Positions 31,524 to 38,409 of a stretch of 39,845 bases of DNA are shown here, piece after piece. A program made the translations under genes and the position numbers. The notes below the pieces were generated by a model that was not told the DNA's origin, searched no databases, and saw nothing but the letters and a program-made list of their open reading frames with translations. Each line of letters begins with the position of its first letter. Positions within the stretch are counted from its first letter, which is position 1. This DNA comes from a virus. The DNA lies in IMG/VR virus record IMGVR_UViG_3300021197_001603, positions 1 through 39,845 of that record; one strand, given 5' to 3'.

Positions 31524-32240
31524 ATGGAAAACTCAAAAGTAACTGAAGCACTAAGCAAACTTAAAGCCATGAAAAAAGATAACGCCGCAACAGCCGAAGA
31601 TTTAGCGCCTAAAGCAGTTGAAACTATTATCGATGACACTGCGGAACGTGATGTTGATTTATGCGCTGGACCGTCTACCGTGTTTGTATATGACACCGAA
31701 ACAAGCGGGTTACCAGAATGGAAGATCCCAAGCGATGATCCTAAACAACCTCACATTGTTCAGTTGTCGGGATTAGTGGCCGACTTAAGAACCGGTGAAA
31801 TATTGGATCAAATGGATGTGATAGTTAAACCTGACGGCTGGGTTATTACGCAAGAAACTATCGACGCTCACGGAATAACTAACGAACGCGCAGAGGCCGA
31901 GGGAATCCCAGAGAAAGAAGCTATTGAGATGCTAATTAATATGCGTGGTGATCATAAGCGCGTAGCTTATAACAAAACGTTTGACCAGCGGATAATTAGA
32001 ATAGGGCTTAAGCGTTTCTTCCCTGAAGATGTAATGGAGAAGTGGCACGTTAAAGAAGATCATGATTGTGCTATGCGCATGGCTAAGGCTGATATGAAAG
32101 TTAAATCTGTAAAGCTGGTGGACGCATATGAACATTACACAGGATCAAAGCTCGAAGGTAATCACAACGCAGCAGTTGATACCATGGCCTGTTTAGATGT
32201 TTATACGGCAATTTTGAAAAAACAAAATATTATTACTTAA
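31524..32240 (+). CDS. DEDDh 3'-5' exonuclease (DnaQ-like)
   Basis: 238 residues. The exonuclease motifs are VYDTETSGL (Asp57, Glu59), YNKTFDQR (Asp154) and GNHNAAVDT (His214, Asp219), matching the DEDDh class of DnaQ/RNase T. The first 45 residues are a helical extension. The fold is a single domain with no polymerase. It may trim DNA ends for the Rad52-type protein or proofread with the host polymerase. AAGGAG lies before the ATG. Confidence 0.88.
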   Translation: MENSKVTEALSKLKAMKKDNAATAEDLAPKAVETIIDDTAERDVDLCAGPSTVFVYDTETSGLPEWKIPSDDPKQPHIVQLSGLVADLRTGEILDQMDVIVKPDGWVITQETIDAHGITNERAEAEGIPEKEAIEMLINMRGDHKRVAYNKTFDQRIIRIGLKRFFPEDVMEKWHVKEDHDCAMRMAKADMKVKSVKLVDAYEHYTGSKLEGNHNAAVDTMACLDVYTAILKKQNIIT

Positions 32241-32286
32241 AAGTTCCAGTTAGGTTTTAAGGCTAACAGTGATATTGTTATTAAAC

Positions 32287-32300
32287 GTGAATACATTCAC
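32287..32300. promoter_or_regulatory. Short palindrome before the 32322 gene
   Basis: GTGAAT-AC-ATTCAC is an inverted repeat of six bases per arm in the 81-base gap upstream of the ATG at 32322. It could be an operator or a weak RNA hairpin. No convincing -35/-10 pair is seen. Confidence 0.3.
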
Positions 32301-32321
32301 AACAAAAAATAAGGTTTAATC

Positions 32322-32693
32322 ATGAGCGATAATGAACAGTTCAAACACCATACCAACGTACAAGATTTTATAGGGTCTCTTGGCGCTGGAACGGTAGAGA
32401 AAAAGATTGGTATGTTGTTAAGCGCTTGCGCTGAAGGGGTTGTACTTCACGGCGGAGGCAAAAAGGTTGGAGAAGTAAATCTTAAATTGAAAATTCAACA
32501 GGTAGGTGAAAATAGTCAAGTTACTATTGTTAGTGTTCTAAGCCATTCAACGCCGACACCAACAGGTAAAAAATCAGAGGATGATTCAACCATGTCAGTT
32601 ATGCACGTTGCAAAGCGCGGCAAGATGACAGAGGAAGCGCCGCGGGAGGATTTAGACGGCCAAGCGACCTTCCGCCTAGCAACCTCTAAATAA
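32322..32693 (+). CDS. Conserved phage protein of the recombination operon
   Basis: 123 residues. The N-terminal VQDFIGSLGAGTVEKKIGML, then LHGGGKKVGEVNLKLKIQQV and QVTIVSVLSHSTPTPTGKKS show a mixed alpha/beta domain with a central beta pair and a basic loop. The tail (ATFRLATSK) ends in a strand. Similar short proteins accompany DUF2303 genes in other phages. Function not known. Confidence 0.55.
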   Translation: MSDNEQFKHHTNVQDFIGSLGAGTVEKKIGMLLSACAEGVVLHGGGKKVGEVNLKLKIQQVGENSQVTIVSVLSHSTPTPTGKKSEDDSTMSVMHVAKRGKMTEEAPREDLDGQATFRLATSK

Positions 32694-32754
32694 CTACAAT
32701 ACGGCAAGCCAGGGCCGCGATCTGGCACAATTCAACCAACAAAAAGAGAACATT

Positions 32755-33579
32755 ATGATAAGCAAAGACGCAATTCAACACCTACAAGATTCAGCTAACT
32801 TCGATCTAGTATTTAAAGAGCTGTCAAAACTCAAATCGGGCCACGCTCACTTAGTTGTCCCTGAAGGTTTTCAGGTTAAAGATTTTGAAGCATTTATGGA
32901 GTGCAGAAGCAGTTACCGCGCAAGCTTCAAAACTAACAGCGTTAGTGATTTTATTAATTATGTTGTTGGGTTTGATAGTGATGGATCGCGCTGCTTTATT
33001 GATAGCGCAGATATGGAAGCTAATGCAGTGTTCGACATTGGCACAGTTGAGCAGCCAGGACACCAGAGAAACAAGGCATCTATCAAGCTGGATAAAACAT
33101 CGGCATATACAACTTTGCTAAGATATTCAGGTGAAAGACTGTCTCAGAAAGATTTTTCTGACTGGCTTGAAGATTGGGCCGATCATATAAGCGTGATCAA
33201 TACAGCAGATGAAGAGGTTGAAGCGAAAGCAGCAGCTAGAGCAGTGCGCAATGTAAAGGTTGAATCGCTAAACTCTCAAAACTCAGAAGTAGGAGATTAT
33301 AGCCACAACATGAGCGAGCTTGAAAAAATGAATGTAAGCAGCTCTGATCCATTACCTTCGTTGATTCAGTTTACTTGCCACCCTTACGCAGACTTAGAAG
33401 AGCGGGCTTTTGTTTTGCGTGTTAGCGTGATGACTGGTGAGAAACAGCCTCGTTTCAATATGAGGATCATGCGACTTGAAACGGCCAAGGAAGAAATGGT
33501 TCAAGAGTTCAAAGATAAGCTAACGGGACTCATGAAGGATAACAACTGCAAAACAGAGCTGTTCATTGGTTCTATTTAA
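32755..33579 (+). CDS. DUF2303 family phage protein
   Basis: 274 residues. The conserved layout is LVVPEGFQVKDFE, then YRASFKTNSVSDFINYVVGF, a central GHQRNKASIKLDKTSAYTTL, LSQKDFSDWLEDWADHI and a C-terminal beta domain (SLIQFTCHPYADLEERAFVL and RVSVM). Many DUF2303 proteins lie in phage early operons with annealing proteins, but no activity is established. The gene has AAAGAGAA as a ribosome site. The short gene at 32322 lies upstream. Confidence 0.8.
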   Translation: MISKDAIQHLQDSANFDLVFKELSKLKSGHAHLVVPEGFQVKDFEAFMECRSSYRASFKTNSVSDFINYVVGFDSDGSRCFIDSADMEANAVFDIGTVEQPGHQRNKASIKLDKTSAYTTLLRYSGERLSQKDFSDWLEDWADHISVINTADEEVEAKAAARAVRNVKVESLNSQNSEVGDYSHNMSELEKMNVSSSDPLPSLIQFTCHPYADLEERAFVLRVSVMTGEKQPRFNMRIMRLETAKEEMVQEFKDKLTGLMKDNNCKTELFIGSI

Positions 33580-33593
33580 ATAATATTTTACGC

Positions 33594-33609
33594 GCGGTGT
33601 AAAAGCCGC
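33594..33609 (+). repeat. Intergenic hairpin repeat, copy 2
   Basis: GCGG-TGTAAAAG-CCGC, 25 bases before the membrane-protein start at 33634. Same TGTAA loop as copies 1 and 3 but one base pair shorter. Confidence 0.65.
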
Positions 33610-33633
33610 TAGTTAACTAAAATGGAGATACAC

Positions 33634-33846
33634 ATGAGTGATAACGAATTTTGGATCAGAGCTTGCGCTATATTCGGGCTTGTTGTATGTACTTTAATGA
33701 GTCTAATTACTATTTATTGGGCTCATCAGAACAATAAAATTGCCGAAATGGTTAACAGTGGTACAAACCCTGTAGCCGCTAAGTGTGCAATGCAGGACGA
33801 TTACGGTAGAATGCCTGTATGCCTTGTTTTGGCAGCTAAAAAATAA
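33634..33846 (+). CDS. Small single-TM protein
   Basis: 70 residues from the ATG at 33634 (GGAG about ten bases upstream). An in-frame ATG at 33622 is weaker. FWIRACAIFGLVVCTLMSLI and TIYWA form one membrane helix. A periplasmic or cytoplasmic tail carries two cysteines (CAMQDDYGRMPVC) that could make a disulphide outside. Hairpins of one family lie on both sides. No family is recognised. Confidence 0.6.
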   Translation: MSDNEFWIRACAIFGLVVCTLMSLITIYWAHQNNKIAEMVNSGTNPVAAKCAMQDDYGRMPVCLVLAAKK

Positions 33847-33853
33847 AATTCAC

Positions 33854-33873
33854 TGGCGGTGTAAAAGCCGCCA
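33854..33873 (+). repeat. Intergenic hairpin repeat, copy 3
   Basis: TGGCGG-TGTAAAAG-CCGCCA: six pairs with the same loop as copy 2. It lies 20 bases before the ATG at 33894. Confidence 0.7.
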
Positions 33874-33893
33874 AACCAAGCAAGGGAAATAAT

Positions 33894-34160
33894 ATGATTA
33901 GAAAACATTTATCAGCAATGATTTTAAGCGCTGGCCTCGGCGCGATAGAACCATTAATGAGTAAAGCGCAAAAATCTAAGGTTAGACCGACTACAACAAT
34001 TAACCACAAAAAGGCATTAGGGAAGATATTTTATCGCGGGTCTCATTGTCGCCGATACGTTAAAGCCAATAACGGAAAACCTAAGACGGGCGCAGCAGCC
34101 ATAAAGCGAGCAGCAAGCAAGCGCAAGACAGCCAAAGCCAAGTCAAGTAAAAGACGATAA
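33894..34160 (+). CDS. Very basic small protein
   Basis: 88 residues. After a short hydrophobic start (HLSAMILSAGLGAIEPLMSK) the sequence is dominated by Lys, Arg and Ala, ending RAASKRKTAKAKSSKRR. The composition is that of histone H1-like or nucleic-acid-binding tails. One cysteine (GSHCRRYV). AAGGGA precedes the ATG. The protein could bind DNA or RNA, but there is no folded motif to name. Confidence 0.55.
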   Translation: MIRKHLSAMILSAGLGAIEPLMSKAQKSKVRPTTTINHKKALGKIFYRGSHCRRYVKANNGKPKTGAAAIKRAASKRKTAKAKSSKRR

Positions 34161-34242
34161 CTGCAAAAGGATTTTATTTAACTGGCAAATCTAAACTTTT
34201 AATTATAAACTTAGACTATCCTAAGCAAACTAGGTTAACCAA

Positions 34243-34425
34243 ATGGACAGCAAGCTAAAAACATTAAAGCAATTTATTAACGGTGACTGGTTCGCGGCTA
34301 GTGTTGCATTAGACAGACCAGAGCAAACCCTAAGAACCAGGATTAGAAGTGGCAAGGATTGGCGAGTCATGAAGATAGGAAAAGGCTATCGCTGTATTCT
34401 CGTTGATGAACCTCCAAAGCGTTAA
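34243..34425 (+). CDS. 60-residue putative DNA-binding protein
   Basis: MDSKLKTLKQFINGDWFAAS and onward. The segment WFAASVALDRPEQTLRTRIR has helix-turn-helix spacing, and WRVMKIGKGYRCILVDE may be a wing. It resembles small excisionase- or Cox-like proteins, but the phage has no visible integrase, so an early regulator is more likely. A rho-independent terminator follows 12 bases after the stop. Confidence 0.5.
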   Translation: MDSKLKTLKQFINGDWFAASVALDRPEQTLRTRIRSGKDWRVMKIGKGYRCILVDEPPKR

Positions 34426-34436
34426 CTAATAGCACT

Positions 34437-34463
34437 AAAGGCGTCAATGTAGACGCCTTTTTT
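34437..34463 (+). terminator. Rho-independent terminator
   Basis: AAAGGCGTC (34437-34445), AATGTA loop, GACGCCTTT (34452-34460) and a T run to 34463. A textbook terminator, which ends the first rightward operon. Confidence 0.9.
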
Positions 34464-34489
34464 ACACCTTGAATTTATTTAACTAGATA

Positions 34490-34532
34490 TATTTAATTAA
34501 ATATTGACTTTAGATAAATAGTGGTTCATATT
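34490..34532 (+). promoter_or_regulatory. Palindrome plus promoter of the second rightward operon
   Basis: TATTTAATTAAATA (34490-34503) abuts TTGACT (34504-34509). A 17-base spacer leads to CATATT (34527-34532), 45 bases before the ATG at 34577. The palindrome is identical to that at 28925-28938, which sits two bases further from its -35 box. Confidence 0.6.
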
Positions 34533-34576
34533 TAAGCAATCAAACAGGCGTAGCTTTAACTATAGGATGGTTAAAC

Positions 34577-34921
34577 ATGGATACAGTAAAGAACAAGCTT
34601 TTAAATATGGGGAAACAATGGCGTAGAGCCGGAGCGAATCGTTTTTACTTTAGCGATCTAGAGAAAGCTTACGGCTTATCATTTCACTCAACAACAAGCG
34701 GAAAGGTAAACTTAATTACTCTTGACGGTAAGCCTATAACTTTATCGAGCGGGCTTTTGCTTCGCGGTAAACTGGCTCTAGCTTCAGTTTGGTTTGATAC
34801 CGAAAAAGGAACTTTCCATTACAAAGATCTTGATAAGGCCATGGCTGGTGAGATACTTGATTATCTTAGAAAAGAAATATCATCGATTTGCACCAGGGAA
34901 GAGGTAAGCGCAAAAACTTAA
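34577..34921 (+). CDS. Hypothetical early protein
   Basis: 114 residues, first gene behind the promoter at 34490. KQWRRAGANRFYFSDLEKAY, then SGKVNLITLDGKPITLSSGL show a short helix followed by a beta region. The C-terminus is helical (MAGEILDYLRKEISSICTRE). AGGATGG is a plausible ribosome site. I recognise no family. Confidence 0.55.
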   Translation: MDTVKNKLLNMGKQWRRAGANRFYFSDLEKAYGLSFHSTTSGKVNLITLDGKPITLSSGLLLRGKLALASVWFDTEKGTFHYKDLDKAMAGEILDYLRKEISSICTREEVSAKT

Positions 34922-34950
34922 CAAGCATACGGCCACAACAGGAGCACGAT

Positions 34951-35142
34951 ATGAGAGCTTTAATTGATTATAGACCTATGAACCAAGCCCAACGGAAAGA
35001 CGCTGAAGCAATAGCGCTAATTCACTCTAAAAGGCATTGGAGCGTTAAGAAAAAGCTATATAAAACTAAAGCTGGTGTGTTCCTGGTCCGTTGCAACAAA
35101 ATAATTAAGATTAGATTGAAGCCGACAGAGCAAATTAAATAA
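34951..35142 (+). CDS. Small basic protein
   Basis: 63 residues from the ATG at 34951, which has AGGAG ten bases upstream. An upstream extension would overlap the preceding gene and is not favoured. The sequence is MRALIDYRPMNQAQRKDAEA and then HWSVKKKLYKTKAGVFLVRC, a helix and a basic beta end. Function unknown. Confidence 0.55.
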   Translation: MRALIDYRPMNQAQRKDAEAIALIHSKRHWSVKKKLYKTKAGVFLVRCNKIIKIRLKPTEQIK

Positions 35143-35169
35143 ACTCACTTAAAAATACAGAGGTTAAAA

Positions 35170-35337
35170 ATGGCACCAAGAACAGCAAATTTACAAGCTA
35201 AAGAAGATTTTAACAAGCGTTCTGAAAGTGTTGAGCTAGCGCATCTTGGTTACATGCCTAAAGGCTGCAAATACAACCCGAACGACAAGAGAGAGAGCGG
35301 GAAGCCAACCGCGCATGAAATTGAAAGTTCAAACTAG
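35170..35337 (+). CDS. 55-residue hypothetical protein
   Basis: MAPRTANLQAKEDFNKRSES and onward, ending HEIESSN. AGAGG precedes the ATG. The first half is a charged helix and the second half is polar with one cysteine (PKGCKYNP). Tight spacing to both neighbours supports translation. No recognised family. Confidence 0.5.
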   Translation: MAPRTANLQAKEDFNKRSESVELAHLGYMPKGCKYNPNDKRESGKPTAHEIESSN

Positions 35338-35346
35338 GATAAACCA

Positions 35347-35481
35347 ATGTGTGATTATATAGGGTGCTCAACACCTCCCGAGTTTTACGATTTTATGGGT
35401 GATCAGGTGTGTGATGATTGTATGGAACGTGAAGTTGATAACGGTGCAGATCGTGAAGACTTCGAAACGATAGAGAGTTGA
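35347..35481 (+). CDS. 44-residue zinc-knuckle protein
   Basis: MCDYIGCSTPPEFYDFMGDQ and then VCDDCMEREVDNG. Two cysteine pairs (residues 2/7 and 22/25) match a small zinc ribbon. The acidic C-terminus is disordered. It lies directly before the Cys-x-x repeat gene. Confidence 0.5.
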   Translation: MCDYIGCSTPPEFYDFMGDQVCDDCMEREVDNGADREDFETIES

Positions 35482-35485
35482 TATT

Positions 35486-35860
35486 ATGGCAACTGAAATA
35501 TTTAAAAATTTATCTGCATTTAAAAAACGCAAAGACAAAAAAGTTAACGGTGTAAGCAAAAAGTTTGCTGCCACCTTCCCAGAATACGAAAGCTACAACA
35601 GCACTAATGAAGGGTGCTGGAATTGTGTTGAGTGCAAGGAGTGTATTAACTGTGTTAATTGCTGTAATTGCCGAGAGTGTAAAGGCTGTAAAACATGTAT
35701 CGATTGTAGTGATTGCGTAGATTGCCAGTATTGCGACAACTGTAGAGAGTGCGACAGATGTGTAAGGTGCGAGAGCTGTGTTAGCTGTGACTTTTGCACT
35801 GATTGTACTGAATGCGCAGAGCTAGAAAACCATTCTCAAGTAGTAGTAACATCAACTTAA
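35486..35860 (+). CDS. Cys-x-x triplet-repeat protein
   Basis: 124 residues. Residues 44-112 are 23 consecutive three-residue units, each starting with Cys (for example CWN, CVE, CKE, CIN, CVN, CCN, CRE), giving 24 cysteines with no break in register. The 43 residues before are basic (FKKRKDKKVNG), and a short hydrophobic tail follows. The other positions are mostly Asp, Glu, Asn, Arg and Val. Similar Cys-triplet proteins occur in some phages, where a few are loosely labelled caltractin. Their role is not established to my knowledge. A stacked metal-thiolate or beta-solenoid structure is conceivable. Confidence 0.75.
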   Translation: MATEIFKNLSAFKKRKDKKVNGVSKKFAATFPEYESYNSTNEGCWNCVECKECINCVNCCNCRECKGCKTCIDCSDCVDCQYCDNCRECDRCVRCESCVSCDFCTDCTECAELENHSQVVVTST

Positions 35861-35871
35861 TCGAGCCTTAA

Positions 35872-36094
35872 ATGAGAAAGCACTTTGTAAGCAAGTATAA
35901 ATACTCTCACGACAATAAACGCAAGGCTTTAAGAAAGATGGCCAAACATGGGTTAATCAAGCTTATTGAAAAGCAACGTGATGGTTTTTTTGTATGAAGA
36001 GGTCGACGGTTTCAGCGTTGATACATCGATGGATAAAGTTAAGGTGAACGGAGTTATTTTTTCTAAGTTCATCAAAGAGCAATTATCAACTTAA
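35872..36094 (+). pseudogene. Small gene split by a +1 shift at a run of seven T
   Basis: An ATG at 35872 opens 41 codons (MRKHFVSKYKYSHDNKRKAL and onward to QRDGFFV) and stops at 35995-35997. In the next frame an ATG at 35981 opens 37 codons (VFLYEEVDGFSVDTSMDKVK and onward) to the TAA at 36092-36094. The two frames meet at TTTTTTT (35984-35990). With six T instead of seven they would form one 77-residue protein whose join reads QRDGFLYEEVDG. The second frame has no good ribosome site. So this is a broken gene, a homopolymer error, or a case of programmed frameshifting. Confidence 0.55.
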
Positions 36095-36110
36095 TAAGCG
36101 AGTAAAGATT

Positions 36111-36653
36111 ATGAGTGAGCCAAAGAAACATCCTACAAGCTTTAAGGTGTCTAAAGGGGTTATATCTGAGCCGTCAAGATACTACAGGGGCGATAGCATT
36201 GCTTTAGATACTAAGTGTGGTGAGTTAATCGTTATAGCAAGCAGTGAAAACGCGATGCTTTACGCCTCTGAGCGCTTGATGAGCTGTAGTTTTAAGGTTG
36301 ACATGTCAAGGGTTGAGGACGTTGTTATTTTTGCTCACGAAAAAGTGACCAGGCAGGATGCACCACAAAGCGAGTGGGTTAGTGTTGACTCTGGGGTTAT
36401 GCCAAATTGCTTAATTGAATCACAAGAAGATCCAAGCGACGATAGTGATTATCAGTTTGATGGATGTATAAGTGAGACCGTTGAAATAACCGACGGCTAC
36501 GGTCAGGGGTGGGGTCACTATCGAGATGATGGAAAATGGATTTCTTACATGACAGATCATAGCCTCGACAAGCTTAATGTTAACCCTGAGAAGGTTACTC
36601 ATTATCGACCTGTGCAACAATTACCAACACCACCTAAAGCTAAAGGAGAGTAA
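36111..36653 (+). CDS. DUF551-containing phage protein
   Basis: 180 residues. The C-terminal half (about 85-175) has SEWVSVDSGVMPNCLIE, then SETVEITDGYGQGWGHYRDD, and VTHYRPVQQLPTPPKAK, the WxxVxxxxP...THWxPLPxPP layout of DUF551. The N-terminal part (residues 1-80) is separate and contains GVISEPSRYYRGDSIALDTK. The family is common in phage accessory regions. Function unknown. Confidence 0.7.
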   Translation: MSEPKKHPTSFKVSKGVISEPSRYYRGDSIALDTKCGELIVIASSENAMLYASERLMSCSFKVDMSRVEDVVIFAHEKVTRQDAPQSEWVSVDSGVMPNCLIESQEDPSDDSDYQFDGCISETVEITDGYGQGWGHYRDDGKWISYMTDHSLDKLNVNPEKVTHYRPVQQLPTPPKAKGE

Positions 36654-36654
36654 T

Positions 36655-36828
36655 ATGAGTAAGTTTGACGATACAGTTGCACTAGCAAAGTAAATTGCAA
36701 GCATAGTTAAAGGTAAGGGCGAGTTCGATGTAAACCTAGATAATAGTGGGGGTTATGTTGAGATTGATGGAATAACTGTAAACTTTGATGATGAGTTAAA
36801 TGTTGATGGTATAGAGACTAGCCTATAA
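36655..36828 (+). pseudogene. Small gene interrupted by an in-frame TAA
   Basis: ATG 36655, AAAGGAGAG ahead of it, then 12 codons (MSKFDDTVALAK) and a TAA at 36691-36693. The same frame continues for 44 codons (IASIVKGKGEFDVNLDNSGG and onward to GIETSL) to the real stop at 36826-36828. No in-frame restart codon with a ribosome site lies past the TAA. A single base change from CAA, AAA or GAA would account for it. Alternatives are stop readthrough or a sequence error. Confidence 0.6.
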
Positions 36829-36884
36829 CCCACTTAACGCATAAGCTTAACGCATAGATAATAAAATAAGCGATAGGAGCAGGT

Positions 36885-37118
36885 ATGAAAAGAGCTTTAA
36901 ACTATATCGGGTTAATAACCGCCCTTTTTCTGTTAGTTGCTGTCGTGTCCGTTTGTTCTATACCGGAGATCGAGCCAGAACCCAGAGATCAATGCGTAAT
37001 ATTTAAAACTGGCACATGGTACAATATAAACCAGGTACAAGAGATTAATAACTATTCCACCAGCAACAATCTGAGCTATAAAAAAATTGATTGCTATGAT
37101 TTGAGGTACTACAAGTGA
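36885..37118 (+). CDS. Small membrane protein before the endolysin
   Basis: 77 residues. ALNYIGLITALFLLVAVVSV is an N-terminal membrane anchor or uncleaved signal, and the C-terminal 45 residues with three cysteines would be exported (DQCVIFKTGTWYN, then IDCYDLRYYK). The VSVC site lacks the small residue needed at -1 for a good lipobox. The last four bases overlap the endolysin GTG. Could be an envelope or lysis accessory. It does not match known spanins by eye. Confidence 0.55.
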   Translation: MKRALNYIGLITALFLLVAVVSVCSIPEIEPEPRDQCVIFKTGTWYNINQVQEINNYSTSNNLSYKKIDCYDLRYYK

Positions 37119-37573
37119 ACAGAAATTATCAATATGGCAAAACAAGCCTAAAAAACATATCAACCGTTGAACAAGATCTTCAGGACGTTTGTCACGAAGC
37201 CTTAAGAATTGCCAACGCTAGAAAAATGCACTGCCCTGATTTTGGCATAAGCCATGGTTACCGTTCGGCAGATGATCAGTTTAAGATATTCATGAAAGGC
37301 CGTAAGCATGTTGGTGATGGTGAGTATATTAAAATCGGGCCCACTTTTACCAATCTTGACGGGTTCGATAAGGAGTCACGCCACCAAGACGGTGATGCTA
37401 TCGATTTTTTCGCTATTGTTGATGGAAAGGTCAACTATCAAGACGGTAATATAGCATTAGTGGCTACCTGCTTTTTTGAGGCCGCAAGTAATTTAAAAGT
37501 AAATATCGACTGGGGCGGATCATTTAAATCTATTTCAGACGGTGCTCACATTGAACTAGTGAAAGAGGATTGA
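37115..37573 (+). CDS. Endolysin, M15-type L-alanyl-D-glutamate endopeptidase
   Basis: 152 residues from a GTG sharing GTGA with the upstream gene. GISHGYRSADDQFKIFMKGR holds the substrate-binding Arg50. SRHQDGDAIDF supplies His90 and Asp97, and DGAHIELV supplies His145, the three zinc ligands of the M15 (VanY/LAS) fold. The N-terminal helix region follows the T5-type endolysin layout. It cuts peptidoglycan cross-bridge peptides after the holin opens the membrane. No signal peptide, so export depends on the holin encoded next. Confidence 0.88.
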   Translation: MNRNYQYGKTSLKNISTVEQDLQDVCHEALRIANARKMHCPDFGISHGYRSADDQFKIFMKGRKHVGDGEYIKIGPTFTNLDGFDKESRHQDGDAIDFFAIVDGKVNYQDGNIALVATCFFEAASNLKVNIDWGGSFKSISDGAHIELVKED

Positions 37574-37576
37574 TTT

Positions 37577-38164
37577 ATGAGTTGGTCAGACGTAGGTAAT
37601 TTTTTAAAAGGTAGTTTGCCAGTTTTGGGGACTGCATTACTTGGCCCTGCTGGTGGGGTTATTGGTGGGCTAGTGTCTTCTGCGTTAGGAGGTGATGAGA
37701 ATGGAACACCTAACGACGTTATGAATAAACTAAAACAGGATCCATCAATGCTTTTAAACTTCAAGCTTAGGGAGCTTGAAACCAACAAAGATGTTTTGAT
37801 CGCTTACGAACAAGCAAAGGTCCAGCAACTTAAAATAGTTAATGAGACTATGCGCAATGAAAGCAATTCAAATGATGGGTTTGTGCGTCGCTGGCGTCCG
37901 TTTTACGGGTATGCAGTGGCTATTAGTTGGTTTGTGCAAATGACAGGGTTTACTATTATGTTTGTCTACACCTCAATAAAAAGCCCTGAAAACCTCGCCA
38001 ACGTAGTTCAACAGTTTGCAGTGCTATCGGGTTCATTGATATCTTTATGGGGAATAGCGCTTGCTGTGTTGGGTGTAAGCGTACATAAGCGCAGCCTTGA
38101 TAAACAAACAGGTATTGAAAAGCAAGCTAAAGGTTTACTGGGTAAATTAATGGGAGGTAAATAA
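37577..38164 (+). CDS. Holin of the three-TM gene-transfer-agent family
   Basis: 195 residues. The N-terminus has a glycine-rich segment (LGPAGGVIGGLVSSALGG). A charged helix precedes DGFVRRWRPFYGYAVAISWF, the conserved R-x-W-R-P box of this family. Hydrophobic helices follow at about 113-132 and 142-165, and a basic tail ends it. Position right after the endolysin supports a holin role. The ATG is three bases past the endolysin stop. Confidence 0.75.
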   Translation: MSWSDVGNFLKGSLPVLGTALLGPAGGVIGGLVSSALGGDENGTPNDVMNKLKQDPSMLLNFKLRELETNKDVLIAYEQAKVQQLKIVNETMRNESNSNDGFVRRWRPFYGYAVAISWFVQMTGFTIMFVYTSIKSPENLANVVQQFAVLSGSLISLWGIALAVLGVSVHKRSLDKQTGIEKQAKGLLGKLMGGK

Positions 38165-38316
38165 TTTGGTCTCACATAATCAACATGGGAAAAGCGGGAT
38201 AAGTATTATAGAATAAGGGGGTAATATCTCGCAGCTCTGAGCGATAGACGGGCATAACTTGGCAATGTTGGGAAATATAGCCAAGCACTTTAATCAATCA
38301 TTAAATAGGACCAACT

Positions 38317-38409
38317 ATGCCACCAAGCACACCAAAACCAAAAGAGAAAGACCCTAAAACAAGCAAGCCTACCAAGCGAAGAGCTAAACGCCGTGGATCT
38401 GCTAAGTAG
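38317..38409 (+). CDS. 30-residue Pro/Lys/Arg-rich peptide
   Basis: MPPSTPKPKEKDPKTSKPTK and then RRAKRRGSAK, with AGGA seven bases before the ATG. Very basic and disordered. Its last codons overlap the next gene by 17 bases. Similar tiny basic proteins occur near lysis genes in other phages, without a known role. The 150-base gap upstream (38165-38316) holds a CTTGGC/GCCAAG inverted repeat at 38258-38285 but no clear promoter. Confidence 0.4.
   Translation: MPPSTPKPKEKDPKTSKPTKRRAKRRGSAK

Noticed and set aside
35593-35799. Antisense frame of repeated Ser/Thr-Leu-Gln over the Cys-triplet gene.
   Set aside because: Its periodicity is only the mirror of the TGY codon spacing on the plus strand; no start signal.
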